Shown here piece by piece: positions 33,422 to 42,810 of a stretch of 64,000 nt of DNA (positions are counted from its first letter, which is position 1; the number at the start of each line of letters is the position of its first letter). The stretch spans positions 1 through 64,000 of the forward strand of contig CANFTW010000007.1 of the NCBI GenBank assembly GCA_947450025.1, given 5' to 3'. Position numbers and translations under genes: made by a program. Below the pieces are notes generated by a model. That model did not search any database. It saw only the letters and a program-made list of their open reading frames with translations, and was not told the origin of the DNA. The DNA comes from Bacteroidota bacterium (GTDB lineage: Bacteria; Bacteroidota; Bacteroidia; B-17B0; Aurantibacillaceae).

Positions 33422-35212
33422 TTACATTCTTTCTGGCACATCAATACCTAAACACGTCATTCCATTTTTAATGATACTTGCCGTTGAGTCTATTAACTTA
33501 ATTCTAAATTCTTTAATGGTATTGTTTTCTTCTTTTAAAACAGGACACTCATTATAAAATTGATTAAATAATTTAGTTAATTCGTAAATATAATTTGCAA
33601 CCACTGCCGGATTAAAGGTCTTTGCAGATTCTTCTAAAATATAAGGGAACTCATATTGCAATTTAATCAGTTCTTTTTCTTTTTCGTGCAACGTGATATG
33701 GTCTGATATTAAAATAGATTGTAGGTTGCCTTCAAATTTTCTTAAAATCGATTTAATACGGGCATGGGTGTATTGTATAAACGGCCCTGTGTGTCCATTA
33801 AAGTCAATACTTTCCTTAGGATCAAATAACATTTTCTTTTTAGGATCTACTTTTAAAATAAAATATTTTAAAGCTCCCATACCAATGGTTTGGTATAAAG
33901 TTTCCAATTCCTCTGTCGTAAATCCTTCAACTTTTCCTAATTCTTTTGTTGTTTCTTTTGCTGTAGCAACCATGCCGTCCATTAAATCATCGGCGTCTAC
34001 AACGGTTCCCTCTCTGCTTTTCATTTTACCTTCAGGAAGTTCAACCATTCCATATGATAAATGATAACATTCATTAGCCCAAGAATAACCAAGTTTAGCA
34101 AGAATTTTAAATAAAACTTTAAAGTGGTAATCTTGTTCATTACCAACTGTATAAATCATTTGATTGATTTTTGGAAATTCTTTAAAGCGTTCAATCGCTG
34201 TTCCCATATCTTGCGTTATGTAAACAGATGTTCCATCACTACGCAGAACTACTTTTTCATCTAGGCCTTCGTTGGTTAAATCAATACAAATACTGCCGTT
34301 ATCTTTTTTATAGAATATGCCTTTGGTTAATCCTTCTTGAACAACTTCTTTACCTAGTAAGTAAGTGTTGCTTTCATAGTACATTTTATCAAAATCAACT
34401 CCTAATTTTTTATAAGATACACCAAATCCATCATATACCCATCCATTCATCATCTTCCATAAATCAATGGTATCAGGGTCATTGGCTTCCCATTTTAATA
34501 GCATTTCCTGAGTTTGCAACATTATGGGAGCTTGTTTTTCAGCCTCTTCTTTTGTTGCCCCACCATCTATTAATGTTTGAATTTCTTTTTTATAGGCTTT
34601 GTCAAATTCAACATAATATTTACCAACCAAATGATCGCCTTTCATTCCAGTTGATTGAGGTGTTTCTCCATTTCCAAATAATTTCCAAGCAATCATACTT
34701 TTACAAATATGAATGCCACGGTCGTTTACTAAGTTTACTTTAATTACCTCATGTCCTTGAGTTTTTATGATGGTAGCAACAGAGTAACCTAATAAATTAT
34801 TTCTAACATGCCCAAGGTGTAATGGTTTGTTAGTATTAGGAGATGAATATTCCAACATAATTTGTTTTCCACTACTATTAGCTTCCTTTATGCCGTAATT
34901 AGACATTTGGCTAATGCTTTTATACTCTGTTAACCAAAAATCATTTGAAAGAGAAAAATTTAAAAAACCCTTTACCACATTAAACTGAGTCACAGATGAG
35001 TGATGTTTTAATAATTGCTCGCCAATTAATTCACCGGTTTTTTCGGGAGTTGCTTTGGCAGCTTTAATGTATGGGAAAGTGACTAAGGTATAATCGCCCT
35101 CAAATTCTTTTTTAGTTTTTTGAAGAATAATATCATTTGGGTTTGTTGTTAAACCAAATAATTCATTAATAATGGGCGATAGACTACTTGATAAAAAATG
35201 CTCGATGTTCAT
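33422..35212 (-). CDS. argS: Arginyl-tRNA synthetase
   Basis: Class I synthetase of 596 residues. The HIGH-like signature is NKPLHLGHVRNN (129-138), and GKMKSREGTVV occupies the KMSKS region; the C-terminal helical anticodon domain contains the HARIKSILRKF and ELTKLFNQFYNECPVL signatures. An in-frame ATG five codons upstream is rejected as start because those codons overlap the TACTTTTG promoter box. Convergent with the lipoprotein gene. Confidence 0.97.
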   Translation of the reverse strand: MNIEHFLSSSLSPIINELFGLTTNPNDIILQKTKKEFEGDYTLVTFPYIKAAKATPEKTGELIGEQLLKHHSSVTQFNVVKGFLNFSLSNDFWLTEYKSISQMSNYGIKEANSSGKQIMLEYSSPNTNKPLHLGHVRNNLLGYSVATIIKTQGHEVIKVNLVNDRGIHICKSMIAWKLFGNGETPQSTGMKGDHLVGKYYVEFDKAYKKEIQTLIDGGATKEEAEKQAPIMLQTQEMLLKWEANDPDTIDLWKMMNGWVYDGFGVSYKKLGVDFDKMYYESNTYLLGKEVVQEGLTKGIFYKKDNGSICIDLTNEGLDEKVVLRSDGTSVYITQDMGTAIERFKEFPKINQMIYTVGNEQDYHFKVLFKILAKLGYSWANECYHLSYGMVELPEGKMKSREGTVVDADDLMDGMVATAKETTKELGKVEGFTTEELETLYQTIGMGALKYFILKVDPKKKMLFDPKESIDFNGHTGPFIQYTHARIKSILRKFEGNLQSILISDHITLHEKEKELIKLQYEFPYILEESAKTFNPAVVANYIYELTKLFNQFYNECPVLKEENNTIKEFRIKLIDSTASIIKNGMTCLGIDVPERM

Positions 35213-35216
35213 GCCG

Positions 35217-35224
35217 CAAAAGTA
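35217..35224 (-). promoter_or_regulatory. -7 promoter box of argS
   Basis: On the minus strand TACTTTTG runs from 35224 to 35217, only four bases before the ATG (35212-35210). This decides the argS start and suggests a leaderless or very short-leader transcript. The -33 match is weak. Confidence 0.5.
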
Positions 35225-35313
35225 CATAAAAAATGGATTATGAATTAACTATTTAGTGGCAATATAATTACGCTAAAATTAGTATCTTCGTTATTGAATT
35301 TATATAATTTCAT

Positions 35314-36261
35314 ATGAGAAAAATATTAGTTACTGGTGGGGCAGGAAATGTGGGAGGAGCCTTAGTTGCAAAATTGGTTCAGGACAAATCAAATTTTGTG
35401 GTAGTTGTTGATAATTTATCTACAGGATTTGTTTCTAAATTGCCTTCTACAGAGCATACCAATTGGAAATTTATTAAAGCAGATGTGAATGATTATCGTG
35501 AGATTTCATCGATCATGTTGTCCTATAGTTTTGAATATGTTTATCATTTCGCGGCAGTGGTTGGTGTTTTAAGAACACAGGCTAACCCTGTAAGTGTATT
35601 AGAAGATATTTCAGGGATCAAACATGTTTTAAATTTATCAAAGAATTCATCGGTAAAGCACGTTTATTTTTCATCTTCTTCCGAAGTATATGGAGAGCCA
35701 GTAGAATTGCCTCAGCATGAACATCGCACACCCTTAAATTCGAGAGTTCCTTATGCGGTTGTAAAAAATGTAGGAGAAAGTTTTTTAAAAAGCTATCAGC
35801 AAGAGTTTGGCTTGCCATATACCATTTTCAGATTTTTTAATACCTATGGTCCTAATCAAAGCACTGATTTTGTGGTATCTCGTTTCTTGGCTTCAGCGCT
35901 TAAACATGAGGATATTACCATTTATGGTGATGGCTTGCAAACACGTACTTTTACGTATATTGATGACAACGTGGATACCATTGTTGCCATCATGGAACAT
36001 AAATTATTAGAAAATGATGTGATAAATATAGGTAGCGATAAACTCATGACCATCTTGGATTTAGCGAAGCTTGTGATCAAAATTACCAACAGTAAATCTC
36101 AAATTATTCATTTACCACCTTTAAAAGATGGGGATATGACTCGTCGTCAGCCTGATAATACTAAAATGAAAGAAATTTTAGGACGAGAATTAATTTCAGT
36201 AGAAGAGGGGATTACTCGAATGATGAATGATAAAAAATACCTTCAATCTATTGGACTTTAA
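35314..36261 (+). CDS. NAD-dependent sugar-nucleotide epimerase/dehydratase
   Basis: A 315-residue extended SDR enzyme: Rossmann motif GGAGNVGG (8-15), VYHFAAVVGV, SSSSEVYGEP and the catalytic YxxxK in PYAVVKN (about 147-153), then RFFNTYGPNQ and the R-x-F-T-Y-I-D motif near residue 210. The pattern fits UDP-glucose 4-epimerase/UDP-glucuronate decarboxylase relatives. It opens a four-gene plus-strand operon with asnB, a glycosyltransferase and bioD. Confidence 0.87.
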   Translation: MRKILVTGGAGNVGGALVAKLVQDKSNFVVVVDNLSTGFVSKLPSTEHTNWKFIKADVNDYREISSIMLSYSFEYVYHFAAVVGVLRTQANPVSVLEDISGIKHVLNLSKNSSVKHVYFSSSSEVYGEPVELPQHEHRTPLNSRVPYAVVKNVGESFLKSYQQEFGLPYTIFRFFNTYGPNQSTDFVVSRFLASALKHEDITIYGDGLQTRTFTYIDDNVDTIVAIMEHKLLENDVINIGSDKLMTILDLAKLVIKITNSKSQIIHLPPLKDGDMTRRQPDNTKMKEILGRELISVEEGITRMMNDKKYLQSIGL

Positions 36262-36264
36262 TTT

Positions 36265-38151
36265 ATGTGTGGGATTGCAGGTATCGTTAGTCAACAAGTA
36301 AACCATTCCGTTCATCATCAGGCAATTAAAAACATGACTCAGGAAATGGTTCATCGTGGACCAGATGCTGAGGGTATATGGAACGATGACATCTGTTTTT
36401 TAGGACATCGTCGCTTATCAATTATCGATTTATCAGAATCTGCACATCAGCCATTTTTATCTCAAGATCAGCGTTACGTTTTAGTTTATAATGGCGAACT
36501 CTATAACTATAAAGCCTTAAAGCTTGAACTTCAAAGAGCCCAACACGGGTCAAAGGAATTACCTTATATGTTTAAAACAAATTCAGATACCGAAGTTGTT
36601 TTAGCGGCTTATTTGCGCTGGGGGAAGCAATGTGTTAATTATTTTAATGGCATGTTTGCTTTTGCCATTTGGGATACTTTAGATAAAAAGCTTGTTATAG
36701 CAAGAGATAGATTAGGAGAAAAACCTTTGTATTATTATCTAAAAAATAATGTTCTATTATTTTCATCTGAAATGAGAGCCTTGATACAATCAGGTTTAAT
36801 AGATAAAAAAATCAATTTAAAATCGGTTGCGGAATATGTTCAATATGCCACCGTTCATGCTCCTCATACCATTTTACAAGATGTCATGATGTTGATGCCA
36901 GGACATATTCTGGAATGGCAACAAGGTGCAGCAACTATTCAATCATATTGGAATATTAATGATTTTACAAAATCAAAAGAGGATATCAGTTACAAGCAAA
37001 CTTGCCAAAATGTTAATGAACTCTTGACTTCATCTGTTGAAAAACGATTAATGTCTGATGTGCCATTTGGCGCTTTTTTATCTGGAGGGATTGATAGCAG
37101 TGCCATTGTTGGTTTAATGAGTAAAGTGTCATCAGAAAAAATACAAACGTTTAATATTAGTTTTGATGAGGGCGAGTTTTCAGAATCTATTTATGCTAAG
37201 CAAATTGCTCAAAAATTTAATACACAGCATCACGAAATAAAATTAACACCTAACGATTTCTTAAAACAATTGCCCGAAGCTTTACATGCAATTGACCATC
37301 CAAGTGGTGATGGAGCTAATAGTTATATTGTATCAAAGGCTACTAAAAAAGAGGGGATTACCATGGCACTCTCTGGCTTAGGTGGTGATGAATTGTTTGC
37401 TGGCTATGATATTTTTAAACGTTATTATGAATTAGAAAAAAAAGGTTGGTTAAATATTTTACCAGCTAAAAGTATCGTAGGAAAAATTGTTGCGGCTAAG
37501 AAAAAATCAGTTCAGGGTGATAAAATGGCTGAAATATTAAGTTTAGATACGATTAATGGATTTCATGCTTACCCAATCAATCGTAAATTATTTAATCCAA
37601 AAGATTTTTGTTCCTTATTAAAAGAACAGCATCATGCAGATCTGTTTATTAAAAATGTTATCAGAAAAAGTGAAACAGATAAAAAGCATGTGCTAAGCCG
37701 AGTATCTTTATTTGAGATGCAAACCTATATGCAAAATGTCTTGCTACGAGATGCTGACCAAATGAGTATGGCAAAAGCATTAGAAGTACGCGTTCCTTTT
37801 TTAGATCATAAATTGGTGGAGTATGTCTTAAGCGTGAATGATGATTATAAATACCCTCATACACCTAAAAAGTTATTAGTTGATGCCGTAGGTGATTTAT
37901 TGCCAGAGAATATTGTTAACCGCCCAAAAATGGGATTTGTATTGCCTTGGAAAGAATGGTTAAAAGATGATTTAAGAGATTTTTGCGAAGAACATATGAT
38001 TCAGTTTTCTAAACGAAGTTTTGTTAATCGTGAGTCGGTATTAATTATTTGGAATCGATTTTTGAATCAAGATCCTAAAATTAGTTGGAGTAGAGTTTGG
38101 CATTTGGTAGTTTTAAATCATTGGATAAATACACATCAGATTGAGTGCTAA
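36265..38151 (+). CDS. asnB: Asparagine synthase (glutamine-hydrolysing)
   Basis: The 628-residue protein has the N-terminal glutaminase with Cys2 (MCGIAGIV), HRGPDAEG and YNGELYNY, and the synthetase domain with the pyrophosphate loop FLSGGIDSSAIVGL (about 270-283) and LSGLGGDELFAGYDIF. In surface polysaccharide loci such enzymes often amidate sugar carboxyl groups instead of making free asparagine. The neighbouring epimerase and glycosyltransferase favour that view, but it is inference. It overlaps the next gene by 11 bases. Confidence 0.92.
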   Translation: MCGIAGIVSQQVNHSVHHQAIKNMTQEMVHRGPDAEGIWNDDICFLGHRRLSIIDLSESAHQPFLSQDQRYVLVYNGELYNYKALKLELQRAQHGSKELPYMFKTNSDTEVVLAAYLRWGKQCVNYFNGMFAFAIWDTLDKKLVIARDRLGEKPLYYYLKNNVLLFSSEMRALIQSGLIDKKINLKSVAEYVQYATVHAPHTILQDVMMLMPGHILEWQQGAATIQSYWNINDFTKSKEDISYKQTCQNVNELLTSSVEKRLMSDVPFGAFLSGGIDSSAIVGLMSKVSSEKIQTFNISFDEGEFSESIYAKQIAQKFNTQHHEIKLTPNDFLKQLPEALHAIDHPSGDGANSYIVSKATKKEGITMALSGLGGDELFAGYDIFKRYYELEKKGWLNILPAKSIVGKIVAAKKKSVQGDKMAEILSLDTINGFHAYPINRKLFNPKDFCSLLKEQHHADLFIKNVIRKSETDKKHVLSRVSLFEMQTYMQNVLLRDADQMSMAKALEVRVPFLDHKLVEYVLSVNDDYKYPHTPKKLLVDAVGDLLPENIVNRPKMGFVLPWKEWLKDDLRDFCEEHMIQFSKRSFVNRESVLIIWNRFLNQDPKISWSRVWHLVVLNHWINTHQIEC

Positions 38152-39280
38152 AAAAGATATATTGATTTTATGCGATTGGTTTTTACCAGGTTATTTAGCT
38201 GGAGGGCCAATACAATCTATTGCTACACTAACCGAAAAATTAGGTTCAGATTTTAATTTTAAAATCATTACATCTGATAGGGATTTTAAATCAAAACAAT
38301 CCTATCCCAATATTAAGGCTAATGAATGGACGGTATTTGAAGGAAGAGCTGTTTTTTACATTAGTCCAAATAATATGAATTCTGATTTTATTTTAAAATT
38401 GATTCTAAGTACAAAACATGAAGTTATTTATTTGAATAGCTTATTTTCAAAGCAGTTTACGATAGGACCTCTCAGATGGAAACAACAAGGTAAAATCAGC
38501 GCTGATATTATTTTAGCACCTCGCGGTATGCTAGGTGATGGAGCAATAGCCATAAAGCCATTAAAAAAGCATGTTTTTTTGAGATTTGCTAAATGGTTTG
38601 GATGGTTTCAAAATATTATTTGGCAATCAACTTCTGAACAAGAATCCTTTGAAATAAAAAAAAGAATAGGACTAAATAGTCACATCAAGCAAGCTTCCAA
38701 TTTTCCTAATTCAGATAGTTATTTTAAACCTATTCAAAAAAAAGAAGGACATCTGAAATTGTGTTTTATTTCGAGAATCTCTGAAAAAAAGAATTTAAAC
38801 TTTGCGATGGATGTTTTGAAATTAGTGAATTCCGTTGATTTAGTTTTTGATGTATACGGTCCCATCGAAGATGAAGAATATTGGAATCTCTGTCAAGAAA
38901 ATGCTAAGCAATTACCAGCTAATGTGTCCTATCATTACAAAGGTGTTTTAAAGCCATCAGAGATTGGTCAGGTTGTTTCTGAATATCACGCCCTCTTATT
39001 GCCAACACAAAATGAAAATTACGGACATATCATTGTAGAAACCTTACAACATGCAAGACCTATTATCATTTCAGATCAAACTCCTTGGCGACATTTACAG
39101 AGTGAACAAGTAGGATTTGATATTGACTTGTTACATAAGGAAAAGTTTATAGAATCCATTCAATCTTTAAGTTCAATGAATCAAACTGATTTTGATAAAG
39201 TGTGTGAAAGATGCTATAACTATATCCATCAAAAACTAAATGCTGAAGAAATTCGCAAGCAATATTTAAATTTATTTTAA
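38141..39280 (+). CDS. Family 4 glycosyltransferase
   Basis: A 379-residue GT-B enzyme: LILCDWFLPGYLAGGPIQSI at the N-terminus (acceptor loop), LAPRGMLGDGAIAIKPLKK in the middle and LCFISRISEKKNLNFAMDVL, PTQNENYGHIIVETLQHARP in the donor domain. TTG start inside asnB; the stop overlaps the bioD ATG by one base. The GGPIQS motif places it in a family common to capsule clusters. Confidence 0.88.
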   Translation: MSAKKDILILCDWFLPGYLAGGPIQSIATLTEKLGSDFNFKIITSDRDFKSKQSYPNIKANEWTVFEGRAVFYISPNNMNSDFILKLILSTKHEVIYLNSLFSKQFTIGPLRWKQQGKISADIILAPRGMLGDGAIAIKPLKKHVFLRFAKWFGWFQNIIWQSTSEQESFEIKKRIGLNSHIKQASNFPNSDSYFKPIQKKEGHLKLCFISRISEKKNLNFAMDVLKLVNSVDLVFDVYGPIEDEEYWNLCQENAKQLPANVSYHYKGVLKPSEIGQVVSEYHALLLPTQNENYGHIIVETLQHARPIIISDQTPWRHLQSEQVGFDIDLLHKEKFIESIQSLSSMNQTDFDKVCERCYNYIHQKLNAEEIRKQYLNLF

Positions 39281-39900
39281 TGATGAATTATTTTATTACA
39301 GGTATAGGAACCAATGTAGGTAAAACAGTTGTTTCTGCCATATTAACCGAATGCTTAAATGCTGATTATTGGAAACCTATACAAAGTGGAGTTCTAGAAG
39401 GAAAAGATTCTGATACGGTTAAATCACTCATTACCAATACTCAATCTGCTTTTCATCCCGAAACCTATTTATTAAAAGAGCCTTTGTCGCCCCATTTTGC
39501 TGCTAAATTAGATGGCATTCATATTGAATTAAAGAAAATTCAACTTCCTGAAACCAAAAATCATTTAATTATAGAAGGAGCAGGAGGATTATTGGTTCCT
39601 ATTAATGAGTCAAACTATGTGATTGATATAGCTCAGCAATTCGATTGTGAAATCGTGTTAGTGATTTCAAGTTATTTAGGCTGTATTAATCACTCCTTGT
39701 TATCTATCGATTATTTAAAGCGGAATCACTTTAAATTGAAAGCATTAATATTTAATGGTGAATTTGAACCTGAAGTTAAACAAGCGATTACTCATACTGT
39801 TCAGAATACCTTAATTATTGATATCCCAACCTTAAGCACCCTCCATAAATCACAAATTCTTGAGATTTCACAAATAATTAGGGCTCAAAATGCCCTATAA
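39280..39900 (+). CDS. bioD: Dethiobiotin synthetase
   Basis: Converts 7,8-diaminononanoate, CO2 and ATP to dethiobiotin. The 206-residue protein has the P-loop GIGTNVGKT (8-16), the lysine in WKPIQSGV and the IIEGAGGLLVPIN segment. Length is slightly below the usual 220-240 but all motifs are present. It is fused by one-base overlap to a glycosyltransferase gene in a sugar locus, an odd place for a biotin gene; no other bio gene is in the window. Confidence 0.92.
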   Translation: MMNYFITGIGTNVGKTVVSAILTECLNADYWKPIQSGVLEGKDSDTVKSLITNTQSAFHPETYLLKEPLSPHFAAKLDGIHIELKKIQLPETKNHLIIEGAGGLLVPINESNYVIDIAQQFDCEIVLVISSYLGCINHSLLSIDYLKRNHFKLKALIFNGEFEPEVKQAITHTVQNTLIIDIPTLSTLHKSQILEISQIIRAQNAL

Positions 39901-39968
39901 TGGGGCTGTTTTATAATTTTCTATCTCGTTAATGATTTGTATCTTTACAACTCTTTAAAATAGATATT

Positions 39969-40922
39969 ATGATAAAGCCAATTAAGTTAATTGAAGTAAA
40001 AAGTGAAATAGGAGCAGGAACTCGTGGGTCGAGTATGGGTGTGGATGCAATTAAAATTGCTGCCTTAGATTTTGGTAGTAATTTTTTCAAAAAATTCAAA
40101 GCTGTTGAAGTTCAAAATGAAAATCATTTATTATTAGAACCAGTTGTTAATGATTATGCAAAACGTATCAAAGGAGTTCATACCCTAAATGATCGTTTAG
40201 CGAATGAAATTAAAAAAACATTATTAAATGATGAAGTTCCTATTGTTTTAGCTGGCGACCATAGTTCAGCTTTAGGAACCATTACTGGTATTAAAATGGC
40301 TTATCCTAAAAAACGTATTGGAGTTATTTGGATTGATGCGCATGCTGATTTACATACACCTTATACAACGCCAAGTGGTAATATGCATGGAATGCCAATT
40401 GCTTGTGTGTTAGGAGAAGATAATAAAGAACGTCAGCAAAATAAGCCAGATGATGAAACGATTGAATATTGGGAAAAATTAAAATCGTTGGGTGGTATTA
40501 CTCCCAAAATTCATTATAATGATTTAGTGTATATTGCATTACGTGACTTTGAACCTCAAGAGGAATTTTTAATTAAAAAGAATAAAGTTCGTGTGTTTAA
40601 CTTACAAGAAATTCGTAAAAAAGCAGTAGAACGTGTGGCGATTGAATCATTAAACTATTTAGATCATTGTGATTTAATTTATGTGAGTTTTGACGTAGAT
40701 AGCATGGATAGTCGTATTAGTAGCGGAACAGGAACGCCAGTTCCAAACGGTATTACAGAAAAAGAAGCGGGTAATTTAATTTATTACATCATGCGTTCTA
40801 AAAAAATTGTTTGTTTTGAAATGGTGGAAATTAACCCAACGCTTGATAAAGAAAATTTAATGGCAGAAAACGCTTTCGAGATTTTACAAAAAGCCACTAA
40901 TCAATTAAATAACGATTTTTAA
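39969..40922 (+). CDS. rocF: Arginase family enzyme
   Basis: Binuclear manganese ureohydrolase of 317 residues. Metal ligands appear in GDHSSALG, IDAHADLHTP and SFDVDSMDSR; SGNMHGMPIA is the substrate loop typical of arginases. Arginase cleaves arginine to ornithine and urea; agmatinase or formimidoylglutamase is less likely given the full loop and length. It stands alone, followed by a large REP-like hairpin. Confidence 0.9.
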   Translation: MIKPIKLIEVKSEIGAGTRGSSMGVDAIKIAALDFGSNFFKKFKAVEVQNENHLLLEPVVNDYAKRIKGVHTLNDRLANEIKKTLLNDEVPIVLAGDHSSALGTITGIKMAYPKKRIGVIWIDAHADLHTPYTTPSGNMHGMPIACVLGEDNKERQQNKPDDETIEYWEKLKSLGGITPKIHYNDLVYIALRDFEPQEEFLIKKNKVRVFNLQEIRKKAVERVAIESLNYLDHCDLIYVSFDVDSMDSRISSGTGTPVPNGITEKEAGNLIYYIMRSKKIVCFEMVEINPTLDKENLMAENAFEILQKATNQLNNDF

Positions 40923-40925
40923 ATT

Positions 40926-41002
40926 GTAAGCCTGAATTTGTTTCAGGGTCTCATAAATTAAAATGTATGAGAATGAAGAGGCTGATACAAGTTCAGCATG
41001 AC
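40926..41002. repeat. Large composite REP-like inverted repeat
   Basis: Two arms pair imperfectly over the whole length, with exact inner arms CTCATA and TATGAG. Each arm also folds alone: CCTGAA/TTCAGG around TTTGT at 40931-40947 and GCTGA/TCAGC around TACAAGT at 40981-40997. A cloverleaf-like fold is therefore possible. Close relatives of CCTGAA-TTGT-TTCAGG repeats occur in many Bacteroidota genomes. Confidence 0.7.
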
Positions 41003-41038
41003 GCAAATATTTCAACTCAATAGCTGACAGATCGAAAA

Positions 41039-42685
41039 ATGAAATCACTAAAAACCATTAATGCCTATTTTGTGAAATACAAGTGGCGTTTGTTATTAGG
41101 GGCATTATTTGTTGTGCTATCTACTATTTTTTCAATTTATCAGGGGGTAGTTGTTAGAGATGCAACTAATGAAATTTACAATGTCGTTTCTCACAAAACA
41201 GTGTTTCAAAGCTTTGTGTTTGTAAAGCATGGTTTGTTGATGTTATGTTGCGCTTTAGTGAGTGGGTTCTTTATGTTTTTAATGCGACAAACCATTATCG
41301 TAATGAGCAGGCATATTGAGTTTGATCAAAAAAATGAAATGTACAGTCATTATCAAACCTTAGATGCTTCTTTTTATAAAAATCATAGCACGGGTGATTT
41401 AATGAACCGTATTAGTGAAGATGTTGGAAAAGTTCGCATGTATACAGGTCCTGCGGTGATGTATTTAATAAATACATTTTCAACCGTGGTAATTGTTTTA
41501 GCCTTTATGATTAAAGTAAACTGGCAATTAACCTTATTGGTATTTGCCCCATTACCTCTTTTATCTTTTGTCATTTATAAAGTATCTGATTTGATTAATA
41601 AACGTAGCACGGTAGTGCAACAAGAATTATCAAAATTAACCTCTCATGCACAAGAAACGTTTTCAGCTATTAGAGTCATTAAGGCTTATGCGCGCGAAAA
41701 ACACTATATCAATGAATTAGCTTCTTTAAATACTGATTTCAAAAAACATAATTTACGCTTAGCTATAGTTGAAGCATTTTTTCAACCAGTGATGGTATTA
41801 ATGATTGGTGTGAGTGTGATAGCTACCGTTTGGTATGGTGGCCATTTAGTGATTGATAAAACCATTGAGCCAGGAAACATTACGGAATTTATTTTATACG
41901 TGTATAAACTAACTTGGCCATTTGCATCTTTAGGTTGGGTAACCTCTTTAATTCAAAGAGCATCAGCTTCTCAAACACGTATTAATGAATTTTTAAAAAC
42001 AAGATCTACAATTGTCAATACGCCTGAGGTAAAACAAAAAATTGAAGGAGCTATTGAGTTTAAAAATGTGGGGTTTGTGTATGAAGATAGTAAAATTGAA
42101 GCACTTAAAAATTTTAATCTAAGTATTGAAAAAGGTAAAACCATTGGTATTAAGGGGCAGATAGGCTCCGGAAAATCAACTTTAGCTAATTTAGTTACAC
42201 GTTTATACGATACTACTTCGGGAGACATATTAATTGATCATCGCCCGATTAAAACTTATGACTTATTTGAATTAAGAAAAAGTATCGGGTATGTGCCACA
42301 AGAAGTGTTTTTGTTTTCTGATACCATTAGAAATAATATTGCTTTTTCTACAGGTCATGAGTACACGGAAACTGAAATTATACAAGCCGCTAAAGATGCG
42401 GGCGTTTACGATAATATTATGACATTTCCCGAGGGTTTTGATACTGTGATAGGGGAGAGAGGTGTCACACTATCAGGTGGACAAAAACAACGTATTTCGA
42501 TTGCTCGTGCTATTATTTCTAAACCTCAAATTTTAATATTTGATGACTGTTTATCGGCGGTGGATGTTGAAACGGAAGAACTGATTTTAAATAATTTGAA
42601 GTCTATTATGAAAGATAAAACTTCTATTATCATCAGCCATCGTGATTCAGCTTTGCGTTATGCAGACAAGGTAGTTGAGTTATAG
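41039..42685 (+). CDS. ABC exporter half-transporter (permease-ATPase) with altered catalytic site and short C-terminus
   Basis: A 548-residue half-transporter. Six membrane helices lie in residues about 15-310. The ATPase has Walker A GQIGSGKST (about 373-381), signature LSGGQKQR, Walker B ILIFDDCLSAVD and H-loop ISHRDS (His534). The residue after the Walker B aspartate is Asp503, not the usual catalytic glutamate, as in the degenerate half of heterodimeric exporters such as BmrC. The protein ends at ADKVVEL, about 30 residues before the usual MsbA-type end. A partner half was not found in the window. Substrate unknown. Confidence 0.88.
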   Translation: MKSLKTINAYFVKYKWRLLLGALFVVLSTIFSIYQGVVVRDATNEIYNVVSHKTVFQSFVFVKHGLLMLCCALVSGFFMFLMRQTIIVMSRHIEFDQKNEMYSHYQTLDASFYKNHSTGDLMNRISEDVGKVRMYTGPAVMYLINTFSTVVIVLAFMIKVNWQLTLLVFAPLPLLSFVIYKVSDLINKRSTVVQQELSKLTSHAQETFSAIRVIKAYAREKHYINELASLNTDFKKHNLRLAIVEAFFQPVMVLMIGVSVIATVWYGGHLVIDKTIEPGNITEFILYVYKLTWPFASLGWVTSLIQRASASQTRINEFLKTRSTIVNTPEVKQKIEGAIEFKNVGFVYEDSKIEALKNFNLSIEKGKTIGIKGQIGSGKSTLANLVTRLYDTTSGDILIDHRPIKTYDLFELRKSIGYVPQEVFLFSDTIRNNIAFSTGHEYTETEIIQAAKDAGVYDNIMTFPEGFDTVIGERGVTLSGGQKQRISIARAIISKPQILIFDDCLSAVDVETEELILNNLKSIMKDKTSIIISHRDSALRYADKVVEL

Positions 42686-42717
42686 AGGTTTAAACTTATA
42701 TTTACTTTAAACAATAG

Positions 42718-42768
42718 AACACAGATATCGGAGATGGATATGATTGGTTAAGACTTTTTATCTGTGTT
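42718..42768. repeat. Inverted repeat with 10-bp arms
   Basis: AACACAGATA (42718-42727) and TATCTGTGTT (42759-42768) are perfect inverted copies 31 bases apart, located just after the ABC exporter gene. The sequence resembles ATCTGTGTTAATC repeats of this phylum. No T tract follows, so it is not a standard terminator. Confidence 0.6.
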
Positions 42769-42810
42769 AATCTTAACAAACAGGGTCATCTGCATTTCAT
42801 TTAAGGACTC

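Noticed and set aside
39880-39908. GC-rich small hairpin at the bioD stop
   Set aside because: The stem is only 5 bp and no T run follows immediately.
42686-42760. Frameshift at the end of the ABC exporter that would restore a longer C-terminus
   Set aside because: The bases after the stop show no continuing exporter-like residues in the other frames on reading by eye.
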